DNA from: Streptomyces sp. CNQ-509
GTDB lineage: Bacteria; Actinomycetota; Actinomycetes; Streptomycetales; Streptomycetaceae
Length of the DNA stretch: 64,000 bases
Assembly (NCBI RefSeq): GCF_001011035.1
Contig: NZ_CP011492.1
Location: forward strand, 3,109,501 to 3,173,500
Reading direction: 5' to 3'
Under the pieces are notes generated by a model that was given only the letters and a program-made list of their open reading frames with translations, was not told where the DNA came from and did not search any database. A program made the position numbers and the translations under genes. This document shows positions 7,745 through 16,522 of the stretch, piece by piece (the first letter of the stretch is position 1; each line of letters starts with the position of its first letter).

Positions 7745-9316
7745 TCACAGTTGCGTCGCCTGGCGCTGGGTGAGGCCGTACTTGTCGGCGATCGGGTTCC
7801 AGAGCCCGGCCGCCTCCTCCTTGGCGGCGGTGGCCTCGCCGCTGGCGCTGTTGCCCGCCGACAGGTGGTTCCCGCCGCCGCCGCAGCCCTTGCCGCGCTT
7901 GGCGGCGTCGGCCCAGGCGGCGTAGTGGTCGTCGGCGGAGGCGCTGGCGTTCCAGGCGTCGGTGAGCGAGCGCGTCAGGTCCTCGTGCGAGGGGAGCTTG
8001 TCGACGCTCAGGTCCGAGAGCCGGGCGACGAGGTCGCGGCGCTGGCCCGCCGCGTCGCGCAGGTCCTTGGCGGCCTTGCCGAGCGCCTTGCACTCGCGGA
8101 TGTTCGCGACCGAGCTGATCACGGCGTCGCGGCTGTCGTTGCTCTCGGCGAGCAGCGCGTCCAGCTCCTCGGCCTGCGCCTTGGCGGGGTCGTCCTTGAC
8201 CGGCTTCTCACCGCCGTCGTCCTTCCCGCCGTCGTCCTCGCCGCCCGGGTCCTGGTCGGCGCTGGCGCTCGGGGTGGCGCCGCCGGCGGAGTCGCCGTCG
8301 CCGTCGCCGCTGCTGAGGAGCCAGCCCGCGGTGATGCCGACGGCGGCGCAGGCGGCGGTGCCGATGGCGATGGCGGCCCAGCGGGGGATGCCGCCGCGGC
8401 GGTCGTCGTCATCGTCGTAGTACGGGCCGCCGGGGCCGCCGGGCCCGCCGTTGCCGTACGGGCCGGGGGGCGGACCCGCGGGGTGGGCGCCGGGCTGCTG
8501 GGCACCGTACGGGGGCTGGGGGCCGCCCGCGGGGGCGGCGCCGGGGCGGACCGGGGGGAGCCGCTGCGTGGCGCCGGGGTCGCCGCCGGGGGCGCCGGGG
8601 CCGCCGGGGCCGTCGCGGAACAGGCCCTCGAACTGCGTGTGCACCGGTGCCGCGTGGCGGCGCGAGCGCGGGGAGTCCTCGTCGAAGGCCGGCGGCGCGA
8701 ACGGCGGCCGGCCCGGGGGCTGCGCGGGCGGGGCGCCGGGCTGCGGGGGCGGCTCGGCGGCGGGCGGGTCGTAGGCGCCGGGCCGTGGGTCCTCGTACGG
8801 CCCCGGGAGTGAGGGGATGAGCTGGGTGGCGTCGGAGTCGTCCCCGGGTCTCTGCTGCGGTGCGGCGGCGATGGGGGGTATGAGCTGCGTCGCGGCCGCG
8901 TCGTCCGCGGCGCCCGGCGGCGGTCCGGTGGGAGGCTGCTGCGGGGGGCCGCCGTACAGCGGCTGGGGCGCGGCGCCGGGGTGGCCCGTGGCGGCGGCGG
9001 CCTCCGGGCCGCCGAGGGCGCCGGGGCCCGCGGGGGCGCCCGGCGCGCCCGCCGTCCCCGGGGAGGCCGGGAGCGGCCAGGGCTGCCCGCCGGCCGACGG
9101 GGCGCCAGGCGGCCGCGGGCGCTCCGGACGGTTGCCGAGGTGCCGTATCTGCTGCGTCGACTCGTCCTCGCTCTCGGCGGCTGCCGCGGCCGGGGACGGG
9201 TCCTGGGCCCACCACGGCTCGCCGCCCGGGGGCGGCCCGGCGCCGTCCGACGCGGGGGGCACCGCTCCCGCGCGCTCCTCGCGCCGGGGCTCGCTGCCGT
9301 GTCCGTCGTGGGTCAA
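7745..9316 (-). CDS. Proline-rich membrane protein with TQLIP-type repeats
   Basis: 523 residues. About 300 residues of Pro/Gly/Ala-rich cytoplasmic region come first. One transmembrane helix follows (IPRWAAIAIGTAACAAVGITA, about 325-345). Then comes an acidic Asp/Gly linker and a helical extracellular domain of about 150 residues with Cys in IRECKAL and KGCGGG. The N-terminal region repeats ATQLIPPI, ATQLIPSL, ATQRLPPV and STQQIRHL, possible Ser/Thr-kinase or FHA-ligand sites (inference). The start codon is TTG 9316, supported by a strong GAGGAG SD five bases upstream. It is tandem to the XRE/TPR regulator gene (40 bp gap). Function unknown. Confidence 0.8.
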   Translation of the reverse strand: MTHDGHGSEPRREERAGAVPPASDGAGPPPGGEPWWAQDPSPAAAAAESEDESTQQIRHLGNRPERPRPPGAPSAGGQPWPLPASPGTAGAPGAPAGPGALGGPEAAAATGHPGAAPQPLYGGPPQQPPTGPPPGAADDAAATQLIPPIAAAPQQRPGDDSDATQLIPSLPGPYEDPRPGAYDPPAAEPPPQPGAPPAQPPGRPPFAPPAFDEDSPRSRRHAAPVHTQFEGLFRDGPGGPGAPGGDPGATQRLPPVRPGAAPAGGPQPPYGAQQPGAHPAGPPPGPYGNGGPGGPGGPYYDDDDDRRGGIPRWAAIAIGTAACAAVGITAGWLLSSGDGDGDSAGGATPSASADQDPGGEDDGGKDDGGEKPVKDDPAKAQAEELDALLAESNDSRDAVISSVANIRECKALGKAAKDLRDAAGQRRDLVARLSDLSVDKLPSHEDLTRSLTDAWNASASADDHYAAWADAAKRGKGCGGGGNHLSAGNSASGEATAAKEEAAGLWNPIADKYGLTQRQATQL

Positions 9317-9355
9317 CGGGACTCCTCATGGGTACGGACTCTGACCGTCCGGACA

Positions 9356-10894
9356 CTACCTGCTCGGTGCTGCGGTGAGCCAAGAGCCCAGCCCATGGCA
9401 CCGGGCGGTGAACTCCCGCACCGCCGGCTCGGCCTCGTACGGCTCCAGGCTCCGCGCCAGCCGGGCCAGTTCGGCCGCCGCCCTGCCGGAGGCCAGCCCG
9501 TCGAGCAGCCGCAGTGCCCGCGCGCCCGTACGGCACGCCTGCGCGGGCTCCCGACGCCCGCACTGCGCCCGGGCCAGCGCGGCGAGCGCCAGGCAGCGCA
9601 GCCGCGCGGAGGACTCCGGGAGCCCGGCGAGCGCCTCCTCCGCGCACCGCTGCGCGGCCTCGTAGCGGCCGAGTTCGAGGAGGGCGCAGGCCAGTTCGTA
9701 GGCGAGGGCGGGGCGGCCGAAGCGCGCCAGCCAGGCGGGTTCGCGCCCGCGCGCCGGCTCGCGTGCGGGATCCCGCACGCCGGCCGCGGCGCCGGCCGCG
9801 CCCGTCGCTCCGGTCCCGCTCACGGCACCCGGCGCTCCGCTCGCCGCACCGGCGTCGCCCGCCGCGCCCGGCGCGCGGGTTCCGCCCGACTCCGCCTGCT
9901 CCATCGCGGCCCGTGCCCGTCCCGCCGCCTCCCGGAACGCCGCCTCGTCGCCCAGCCCCGCCGCGCCGCGCGCCTCGGCGGCGCTGAAGAGCGCCTCGGC
10001 GCGCGGCGGCACGCGGTCGCGGGTGCCCTCGCGGGCGGTACGGGCCAACTGCACCACCTCCCGGTGGTTGCCCAGCGACGCGGCCAGCCGGCTCATGCCG
10101 GCGGCCAGGACGTAGCCGCCGAAGGCGCGGTCGCCCGCGGCGTCGGCGAGGCGCAGGGCCTGGACGTAGTAGCGCTGGGCGACGCCCGGCAGGCCGGTGT
10201 CGGCGGCCATGCCGCCGGCCAGCTCGGTCATCCGGGCGGCGGCGGCGAGGAGTTCGCGGCCCAGCGCGTCGTCGTAGCGGCCGGCGAGCAGGCCGGAGAC
10301 GACGGAGTTGAGGTAGTGCACCGTCACCGGCCGGTAGTGGCCGCTGCCGTACCGGCGGTCGAGGGTGGCGAGGGTGGCGGTGGTCTCCCGTACGGCGATC
10401 ACGTCGGTACGGGTCACGGCCCTGCCCGAGGTACGGGCCAGCGGCGGGCCCGGCGCGCTGATCAGCCAGTCGCGGCTGGGCTCGACGAGCGCGGAGGCCA
10501 CCGGGGTCGCGCGGGTCAGCACCTCGCGCCGGCCCACGTCGGCCCGCCACAGCTCGCAGACCTGCTCAATGGCGGCGGTGACGGTCGGGGCGTAGATGAG
10601 CCCCAGGGCGGTGCCGGAGTGCCGGGAGTCGGCCATGCCGACCTCGTCCAGGGTGACCGCGCGGCCGAGCTTGCGGCCCAGCGCCTCGGCGATCATCGCG
10701 GGCGCCTGCCCGCGGGGGCGCTGACCGCGCAGCCAGCGGGCCACGGAGGTCTTGTCGTAGCGCAGGTCGAGGCCGTGTTCGCGGCCGCACATGTTGACGC
10801 GGCGGGCCAGCCCCGCGTTGGAGCAGCCTGCCTCTTCGATCACCACCTGAAGTCGTACGTTCGGCGTGCGTGCCTCGATTGGCCTGGCGGCCAT
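9356..10894 (-). CDS. XRE-type regulator with C-terminal TPR-like repeats
   Basis: 512 residues. An N-terminal helix-turn-helix domain (about 10-75, with SVARWLRGQRPRGQAPAMIAE) is followed by a long helical repeat region with Ala/Leu-rich TPR-like helices (LLAAAARMTELAGGMAADTG, YYVQALRLADAAGD, YELACALLELGRYEAAQR). This is the architecture of pleiotropic Streptomyces regulators such as NsdA and SCO4441. A Gly/Ala-rich linker at about 330-375 breaks the repeats. ATG 10894 has an SD (GGAGGA). It diverges from the primase-polymerase-like gene over 193 bp. A role in development or antibiotic control is inference from family. Confidence 0.82.
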   Translation of the reverse strand: MAARPIEARTPNVRLQVVIEEAGCSNAGLARRVNMCGREHGLDLRYDKTSVARWLRGQRPRGQAPAMIAEALGRKLGRAVTLDEVGMADSRHSGTALGLIYAPTVTAAIEQVCELWRADVGRREVLTRATPVASALVEPSRDWLISAPGPPLARTSGRAVTRTDVIAVRETTATLATLDRRYGSGHYRPVTVHYLNSVVSGLLAGRYDDALGRELLAAAARMTELAGGMAADTGLPGVAQRYYVQALRLADAAGDRAFGGYVLAAGMSRLAASLGNHREVVQLARTAREGTRDRVPPRAEALFSAAEARGAAGLGDEAAFREAAGRARAAMEQAESGGTRAPGAAGDAGAASGAPGAVSGTGATGAAGAAAGVRDPAREPARGREPAWLARFGRPALAYELACALLELGRYEAAQRCAEEALAGLPESSARLRCLALAALARAQCGRREPAQACRTGARALRLLDGLASGRAAAELARLARSLEPYEAEPAVREFTARCHGLGSWLTAAPSR

Positions 10895-11087
10895 GGGTAG
10901 TCCTCCCTCAGGGGGCCGTGCGCGGCCGGTTCCTGGCAGAACCGACAGGACGATCATTTCCCGCGAAATAACCGGAAAACGCCATGCTCCCTCCCCGCGC
11001 ATCCGTGCGCCCCGCTGCCGTAACGTTGCTTCGGGAGAACCCTCCGAGGGCCCGTAACCCCTGCTCACGGCCGGAGTTGAGCCGTCC

Positions 11088-11783
11088 GTGAAGGAGACCC
11101 CGGGAGCAGAGGCGACGCACGTACCCCGACAAGAGAACCCGCGCGAGCAGAGCGAAGAACTGCTGTCCGCAGCGCTGCAGTACGCGGAGGACCGGCACTG
11201 GGACGTGGTGCCGGGCACATGGATGGAGACCGACGACGGGGCCGGCGCACCGCGGTGCTCCTGCGGCGACACGGCGTGCCACGCGCCGGGCGCGCACCCC
11301 GCGCGGCGCGACTGGAAGGCAGCCGCAACGGCCAGCGCCACCACTCTGCGCCGCATGTGGTCGAAGCACCCGCGGGCGGCCGTGCTGCTGCCCACCGGGC
11401 GGGCGTTCGACGTGGTGGACGTGGCGGAGAGCGCGGGCTGCCTGGCGCTGGCCCGGCTGGAGCGGGGGCGCACGGAGCTGGGCCCGGTGGCGGCGACGCC
11501 GGACCGGCGGATGTACTTCTTCGTCCTCCCGGGCGCCACCCCGAAGGTGATCGACGGCCTGCACGAGCTGGGTTACGCCTCGTCGGTGGCCCTTGACCTG
11601 GCGGTACGCGCCGAGGGCGACTGGGCGGCGGCCCCGCCGACGCGGTTCGCGACGAGCGGTCCCGTGCAGTGGATCCGGCGGCCGACGGTGTCGAACGCGT
11701 ACCTGCCGGACGTGGCGGAGTTGATCAGCACGCTGGCGTACGCCTGCGGCCGCGAGCGCGTAGGAGCGCGCCGGGGCGCGTAG
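11088..11783 (+). CDS. Bifunctional DNA primase/polymerase N-terminal-like domain protein
   Basis: 231 residues. It begins with a helix EELLSAALQYAEDRHWDVVPG, then CSCGDTACHAPGAHPARRDW with a Cys/His cluster, PRAAVLLPTGRAFDVVDVAE and FFVLPG, as in the N-terminal PrimPol domain of plasmid primases. This subfamily is chromosomal in Streptomyces, without helicase or primase C-terminal parts, and the metal-binding acidic pair is reduced to DVVDVAE. It may therefore be catalytically inactive. GTG 11088 has CGGAG about 11 bases upstream. It is divergent from the XRE/TPR gene. True function unknown. Confidence 0.75.
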   Translation: MKETPGAEATHVPRQENPREQSEELLSAALQYAEDRHWDVVPGTWMETDDGAGAPRCSCGDTACHAPGAHPARRDWKAAATASATTLRRMWSKHPRAAVLLPTGRAFDVVDVAESAGCLALARLERGRTELGPVAATPDRRMYFFVLPGATPKVIDGLHELGYASSVALDLAVRAEGDWAAAPPTRFATSGPVQWIRRPTVSNAYLPDVAELISTLAYACGRERVGARRGA

Positions 11784-11784
11784 T

Positions 11785-12002
11785 GCGCCGGGGCGAGGGG
11801 AGAGCAGGGGGCGCCAAAGCGGGGGCCGCGGTTCAGAGGGCTTCAGGCATCTCTCGCGGAGGCCGCACGGCCGACGACGGAGGCGGAACTCCCGGCGGCG
11901 CAAGCGCGGGGCAGCGCACGGCCGCGTACCGCAGCCCGCCGCCGCGGCCGGCCTGCCGACCGTACGCGCCGGGGCGAGAGAGAGCAGGGGGCGCCGGAGC
12001 GG
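11785..12002. repeat. Pair of near-identical 37-38 bp direct repeats
   Basis: Copies at 11785-11822 and 11966-12002 share GCGCCGGGGCGAG, GAGAGCAGGGGGCGCC and AGCGG with only a few differences, 181 bp apart. The first copy begins just after the stop of the primase-polymerase-like gene. The rest of this 294 bp intergenic stretch has no gene. Confidence 0.6.
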
Positions 12003-12077
12003 AAGCGCCGGCCGGGCGGGCTTCCGTACCTCGTCCGCGCTCCTGACCGCCCTCGGTCCGCCGCGGGCGGCGGGCAG

Positions 12078-15000
12078 TCAGCTAGCCGCCCCCGCGGAGC
12101 CGGCCTGGGTGCGCCAGCCCGGGAGGAGTTCGTCCAGAAGGGCTTCCGTGCGGGGCGGCAGGCCGCGGGCGCCGTGGAGGGCCGCGGAGCGGTCCAGGAG
12201 GTCGGAGGCGGTCGCCTCCAGGCGGTGGGTCTCTCCGGTGGCGTGGACCGCGCGGAGGAGTTCGTTCCACAGGCGCTCGTCCGCCGGGGCGACGACCAGC
12301 GCCGCCTGCACCGCCGCCACCGCGCCGTCCGCCTGCCCCGACTCGCGGCGCAGCGCGGAAAGCGCCAGGCCCGCGTCGGCGACGAGCAGCGGGAGCTGGG
12401 CCTCCACGATCTCGTTCGCCAGCCAGCCGTACCGGCCCTGCGGCCGGTCCGCGAGCAGCGGGCCCGCGGCCAGCGCCAGCGCGTCGTTCAGCAGCCGCTC
12501 GCGCGTCTGCGGGCTCGACTGCCGCGTGGGGTCGGTCGCTTCGAGGTGCAGCGTACGCAGCACGTCCCAGTCGGAGACGACCGACGTGGACAGCGCGAGG
12601 CGCCCGTCCGCGTCCGGCGCGAGCCGCGCCGCGCCCGAGGGGTCCCGGCCCAGCCAGGTGACCAGCCGCTCCACGAAGGCGTCGCGCACGTCGTCCGTCA
12701 CACCGCGCGGCCACAGCGCCGCCGCGAGCACCTGCGGGTGCACGCCCTCGCGGTGGAACAGCAGCAGCGCCAGCGCCTCCCGCAGCAGCGGGCTGCGCTC
12801 GCCGTCCGGCTCGGCCAGGCCCATGATCTCGTACGAACCGAGCAGCCGCGCGTACACCGCGGGCCGCCCCTGCTCCGACAGGTCCACGGTGAAGCCGACC
12901 TCGCCCGCCGCGCGCGTGACCGAGATCCCGCGCCCTTCCGTGCCGCTTGTCGCCGCCCCCTCGACCTCCACCTGCGAGAAGAGCTCGACCAGCGCCTCGT
13001 GCTGCTCCTGCGGCAGCCGCTGCGCGGCCAGCTCCAGGCCCAGCAGCGGGGCGCGCAGCCGGCCGTCGCGGGTGATCTCGAACTCCCAGGACGCGCCGGC
13101 CAGTTCCTCCTGGCCCGTACCGACGAGGTAGCCGATGCCCAGGCGCGAGGAGCCGCCCGCGAGGTGCGCGAGCCGGTCGGCCTCGGCGGCGGTGGGCTCG
13201 GTGGCGACGATGACGAGGTGCGGCGCCCACTGGGTCCGGCCCGCCTGCCCGGCGCGACCGGTGAGCACGCTGTCGTGGCCGGCGTTGCCCAGCGCGTTGG
13301 CGCGCTGCGCGGACTCGGCCTCCATGACCTCGATGAGCGCCGGCACGTCCTCCAGGTAGCGCACGCGCGTCGGCGCCAGCTCCGTCAGCCGCTCGCCGAA
13401 GCCGACGACGGTCACCGACATCCGGTCCGACCACCCGTTCGTGGCCAGCTCCGCGGCGATCGACGACAGCACCGCGAGCCGGTCCGCGGGCGCGCCCTTG
13501 ACGGCGGCGATGCCAGGGACGGCCTCCAGGTTGAGCAGCAGCCGGGCTTCCTCGCGGGTGCCGAGGCTGGCGAGGCCCGGGTACGGGGCCGCCGCGTCGT
13601 CGGCCTCGTCGGGCTGCGGGTAGCTCTCGATGTCGGCGCGGTCGATGCGCCAGAACGTCTGGTCCTGCCCGGTACGCCACGGGGCGGGCGGCTCGCCGGC
13701 CACGCCCGCCAGTTGCAGGTACAGGTCGGCGTCGGTCAGCCAGGCCGCGTAGATCGTGGGCAGCGGGCGGGCGGCCTCGGTGAGCGAGGCGGACAGCCCG
13801 CGCAGCGCGCGGTCGAGGAACCGTACGCCGCCGGGGTCGGCGCCCACCAGCAGCGCGTCGCGGGCGAGCGCGGCGCGCCCGGTGGGCTCCGCGCCCGTAC
13901 GGCCCGCGCCGCCGGACTGGAACGCCGCCTGCCACAGCGCCTGCCGGCGCCGCCGGCTCAGCGCGCCGAGCACGCCGGCGGCGAGCAGCGGCGCGGCGAT
14001 GAGCACCTCGGGCAGACCGATGCCGCCGCCGTCGCTCTGCACCTCGGGGACCGCCTGGTCGCCGCGGTCCGAGCCGGCGTCGCCGCCGTCGCTCTCGCGG
14101 GTCGGGATCTGCTGGACCGACTGCTCGCCGCCGCGGTCGCCGGAGTCGCGGTCGACGGCGGGGGTGTCGGGCACGAGGCGCTCACCGCGGCCGGAGGTCG
14201 CCTGCCGGTCGTCGCCGCCCGGGCCGCGCTCGTCGAGGGTGGGGCTGGACTTGTCGTACTCGCTGATCTGCTCGGCCTCGGACTTGGACACCTCGTTGCG
14301 CTCGTCGGACATCTCGACCAGGTCGCCGCCGTGCGCGTCGGCGGGCATCTCCATGATCCAGCCGGGGCGGATGAGGCTGGCCTGGCTGAGCTTGGAGCCG
14401 TCGGGCTGGATGCGGTCCTTGTTGAGCTGGTAGATCTCGCCGTAGCGGCGGCCGTCGCCGAGGTGCCGTTCCGCGATCTCCCAGAGCGAGTCGTGGTGGC
14501 GGCCCTCGGGCGGCTGGATGCGGTAGAACTTCGTGTCCCGCTCGGCCTGTTCGCGGGTGTCCTTCTGCACCTCGCCGCCGGTGCCCTGGCCGCGCGGGGT
14601 CTCGACGTCCACGGCGGGCCTGGCGGTGTCGACCTGCTGGCCCGGGGTCTGCTGGGCGGCGGCGACCGGCGGCGGCTTGTGCTGGTCGAGTTCCTGGCCG
14701 AGCTGGGAGAGTCCGGGCGCGAAGCTGGCGGCGCCGGCGGTGAGCAGCAGCACGGCGGCGACGAGCTGGCGGGCGAGCGCCTGGCTGGCGCCGGAGCCCG
14801 GCACCCGGCCGGGCATGCCCATCCCGGAGACGGCGGCCTTGGCCTCGACGAGCACGCAGGCGGCGAACTGGGCCCAGGCCAGCCAGACGACGACCGCGAA
14901 GACCTTCAGGAAGACGTCGGCGGTGATGTCCTCGTTGAGCATACTGAGGGAGGGGGCGGAGTCGGGCAGCGGCCAGCCGATGAAGTAGGCGAGCGCGCCC

Positions 15001-15122
15001 GGCACGCCGACGACGAGGACGACGAGCGCGAGAAAGGCGAAGAACGCCCTGACGACGTCGCCGAAGGTCCTGCGCCGGATGCGTACCGGTACCGGAGTCC
15101 TGTTCGCGCTGCTGCGTGCCAT
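12078..15122 (-). CDS. Membrane-anchored LysM and BTAD domain protein
   Basis: 1014 residues. Three N-terminal membrane helices (about 25-50, 72-95, 118-138) are followed by a LysM-like module (about 198-262: SLWEIAERHLGDGRRYGEIYQLNKDRI). An acidic linker and a further membrane helix follow (about 362-380, LPEVLIAAPLLAAGVLGALS). The large C-terminal cytoplasmic part ends in a winged-helix/BTAD module (about 750-1000: LLREALALLLFHREGVHPQVLAAALWP, then BTAD helices), as in SARP activators. It lies downstream of the Tad operon in the same direction, so it may tie the cell wall (LysM) to cytoplasmic control of pili. That role is inference. Full length, no break. Confidence 0.85.
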   Translation of the reverse strand: MARSSANRTPVPVRIRRRTFGDVVRAFFAFLALVVLVVGVPGALAYFIGWPLPDSAPSLSMLNEDITADVFLKVFAVVVWLAWAQFAACVLVEAKAAVSGMGMPGRVPGSGASQALARQLVAAVLLLTAGAASFAPGLSQLGQELDQHKPPPVAAAQQTPGQQVDTARPAVDVETPRGQGTGGEVQKDTREQAERDTKFYRIQPPEGRHHDSLWEIAERHLGDGRRYGEIYQLNKDRIQPDGSKLSQASLIRPGWIMEMPADAHGGDLVEMSDERNEVSKSEAEQISEYDKSSPTLDERGPGGDDRQATSGRGERLVPDTPAVDRDSGDRGGEQSVQQIPTRESDGGDAGSDRGDQAVPEVQSDGGGIGLPEVLIAAPLLAAGVLGALSRRRRQALWQAAFQSGGAGRTGAEPTGRAALARDALLVGADPGGVRFLDRALRGLSASLTEAARPLPTIYAAWLTDADLYLQLAGVAGEPPAPWRTGQDQTFWRIDRADIESYPQPDEADDAAAPYPGLASLGTREEARLLLNLEAVPGIAAVKGAPADRLAVLSSIAAELATNGWSDRMSVTVVGFGERLTELAPTRVRYLEDVPALIEVMEAESAQRANALGNAGHDSVLTGRAGQAGRTQWAPHLVIVATEPTAAEADRLAHLAGGSSRLGIGYLVGTGQEELAGASWEFEITRDGRLRAPLLGLELAAQRLPQEQHEALVELFSQVEVEGAATSGTEGRGISVTRAAGEVGFTVDLSEQGRPAVYARLLGSYEIMGLAEPDGERSPLLREALALLLFHREGVHPQVLAAALWPRGVTDDVRDAFVERLVTWLGRDPSGAARLAPDADGRLALSTSVVSDWDVLRTLHLEATDPTRQSSPQTRERLLNDALALAAGPLLADRPQGRYGWLANEIVEAQLPLLVADAGLALSALRRESGQADGAVAAVQAALVVAPADERLWNELLRAVHATGETHRLEATASDLLDRSAALHGARGLPPRTEALLDELLPGWRTQAGSAGAAS

Positions 15123-15458
15123 CGCTGGTCCTGAGCCCTCCCGGTAAGCGCGGCGCGGACCGCAGCCCCCCTCGTGCGCGCGCTGCGCGCGCCGGCCGCT
15201 GGGCGGCGTCCCCGTACTTGCCCACCTGACGTTACCGAAGGCCGATTTGGGGGTCGAGCCCAGACAGGTGACTGCATCGTCACGACCTCGTCACCGCGGC
15301 CTTGCAGCGTACGGCACCGTGCCACCCTCGGCCGCCCGCGGTCCGCCCCCGAGCCTCCGTCCCGCCGCGGCCCGCGCACGGCGAGGCCGCCGGTGCCGCC
15401 CCGCGTGCGGCGGGGCGGCACCGGCGGCCTGCGGTACGGGCAGCGCGCCCGCGGGCGG
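15123..15458. other. Intergenic region between SH3-like and LysM-BTAD genes
   Basis: 336 bp. Nearest the SH3-like gene it holds a very stable terminator hairpin (15385-15429). The 130 bp next to the LysM-BTAD start is moderately AT-richer and probably holds its promoter. No gene or confident -35/-10 pair seen. Confidence 0.5.
15385..15429 (-). terminator. Perfect 20-bp-stem hairpin terminator
   Basis: Arms 15385-15404 and 15410-15429 are perfectly complementary over 20 bp (GGCCGCCGGTGCC... and its complement) with a five-base loop. It begins 30 bp beyond the stop of the SH3-like gene. No U-tract. Confidence 0.8.
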
Positions 15459-15827
15459 TCAGCAGAACGGGATGTGGTCCACGTTCTTCACCCAGCGCGC
15501 GGCGATGAAGCCGTTGTGGGAGCCGATCTTGTACCAGAGGGAGTTGCCGAACACGTCCTGGCCCTCGACCTTGCAGTCGATCCAGACGATCTCACCGCGG
15601 GGGATGAACCCCTTCTCGTGCGAGGCGGTGGTGGGCTGCGAGCGGATCAGGACGCCGGGCTTGGCGATCACCACGCCGCGCTGCGAGGCCCTCCAGTCGT
15701 CTTCCCAGGTCTTCATGGCGGGCGCGTGGCCCGTCGTCGTGGTGGCCGCCACCGGGGCCGCGCCCAGCAGCCCCAGCGCCATGGCTCCCGTGGCGAGCGC
15801 GACGGCGGTCTTCTTTCTCTTCAGCAC
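15459..15827 (-). CDS. Secreted SH3-like small protein
   Basis: 122 residues. The signal peptide has basic MLKRKK, the hydrophobic core TAVALATGAMALGLLGA and a likely cleavage near APVAA. The mature part resembles a bacterial SH3 domain (GVLIRSQPTTAS...KGFIPRGEIVWIDCKVEG...WYKIG...GFIAARWV). Two Cys, at IDCKVEG and the very C-terminus, may form a disulfide. GTG 15827 has an SD (AAGGGG). It sits between the Tad genes and LysM-BTAD. It probably binds cell wall or another protein; no enzymatic motif is visible. Confidence 0.85.
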   Translation of the reverse strand: MLKRKKTAVALATGAMALGLLGAAPVAATTTTGHAPAMKTWEDDWRASQRGVVIAKPGVLIRSQPTTASHEKGFIPRGEIVWIDCKVEGQDVFGNSLWYKIGSHNGFIAARWVKNVDHIPFC

Positions 15828-16027
15828 AGATGCCCCTTGACGGTCGATCGGAGTGAGGCGGTCGCCTCGGTCCGGTTTGTATGACTATCTGACCGATGTC
15901 TGGGGTTTAGCTCGCCGAAGAAGGCCCATTTCCCCCGATTGGCAGGACCGCCTCCCGCGTACGGCCCACATCCCCCGCGGGGGCACCGCCGCCGGCCGGG
16001 TGTCTCCCCCGCTCCGGACGGGCCCGC

Positions 16028-16522
16028 TCAGGGCTCGCCGACCTCGGTGCGGGGCTCGGCGCGGGCCCTGCCGGTGGCCTCCAGGGGGCCGCTGAGGGCC
16101 AGGCCCGTCAGCAGCGGGCGGTAACTGAGGACGATCTCGACCTCGACGTGGTCGGCCGCCGCGCTCGTACACGTCGCGGCCTCGACGTCGCCGTTGTGGA
16201 CCGTCACGTGCGACATGAACTCCTGCACCCGGCTGTCGCAGTTCTCGAACCGGATCGGCGCCTCCAGGTCCGTCTGGCCCTCGTACAGCGCTTCCTTGTC
16301 CGTGTCCTGCGCCGCGTACCGCGCCGCCTGCTCCGCGATGTCCGCCGCGCGCTCGCGCTGCGAGATCGCCAGCCCGCCGTCGACCACGAACGCCGCCAGC
16401 GCCATGAACAGGAACGCGAAGATGATGACCGCTCCCGCGCCGGAACCCCGGTCGTCCAGCATCCGCACCCGCCCGGCCAGGCCCGCGCGCAGCCGCGCGG
16501 CCGCCACCCGCACCCGCGTCAT
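16028..16522 (-). CDS. TadG/TadE-like pseudopilin (membrane protein)
   Basis: 164 residues, last gene of the Tad operon. The N-terminus has the DDRG-SGAGAVIIFAFLFMALAAFVVDGG segment split after the DRG turn: the glycine and hydrophobic helix resemble pilin-type leaders, but the Glu usual at +5 is Ala. The rest is a periplasm-like domain with ERAADIAEQAARYAA, a TadG hallmark, and two Cys (ENCDSR, ATCTSA). ATG 16522 overlaps the preceding stop by ATGA. Probably a minor pilin or assembly component at the cell surface. Confidence 0.8.
   Translation of the reverse strand: MTRVRVAAARLRAGLAGRVRMLDDRGSGAGAVIIFAFLFMALAAFVVDGGLAISQRERAADIAEQAARYAAQDTDKEALYEGQTDLEAPIRFENCDSRVQEFMSHVTVHNGDVEAATCTSAAADHVEVEIVLSYRPLLTGLALSGPLEATGRARAEPRTEVGEP

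Noticed and set aside
12174..15134. 986-codon open frame opposite the LysM-BTAD gene
   Set aside because: No recognisable domain, no SD, and exact antisense overlap with a protein having clear domains.
15972..15983. CCCCCGCGGGGG palindrome after the Tad operon as terminator
   Set aside because: Only a five-base stem with a two-base loop, too small to call with confidence.
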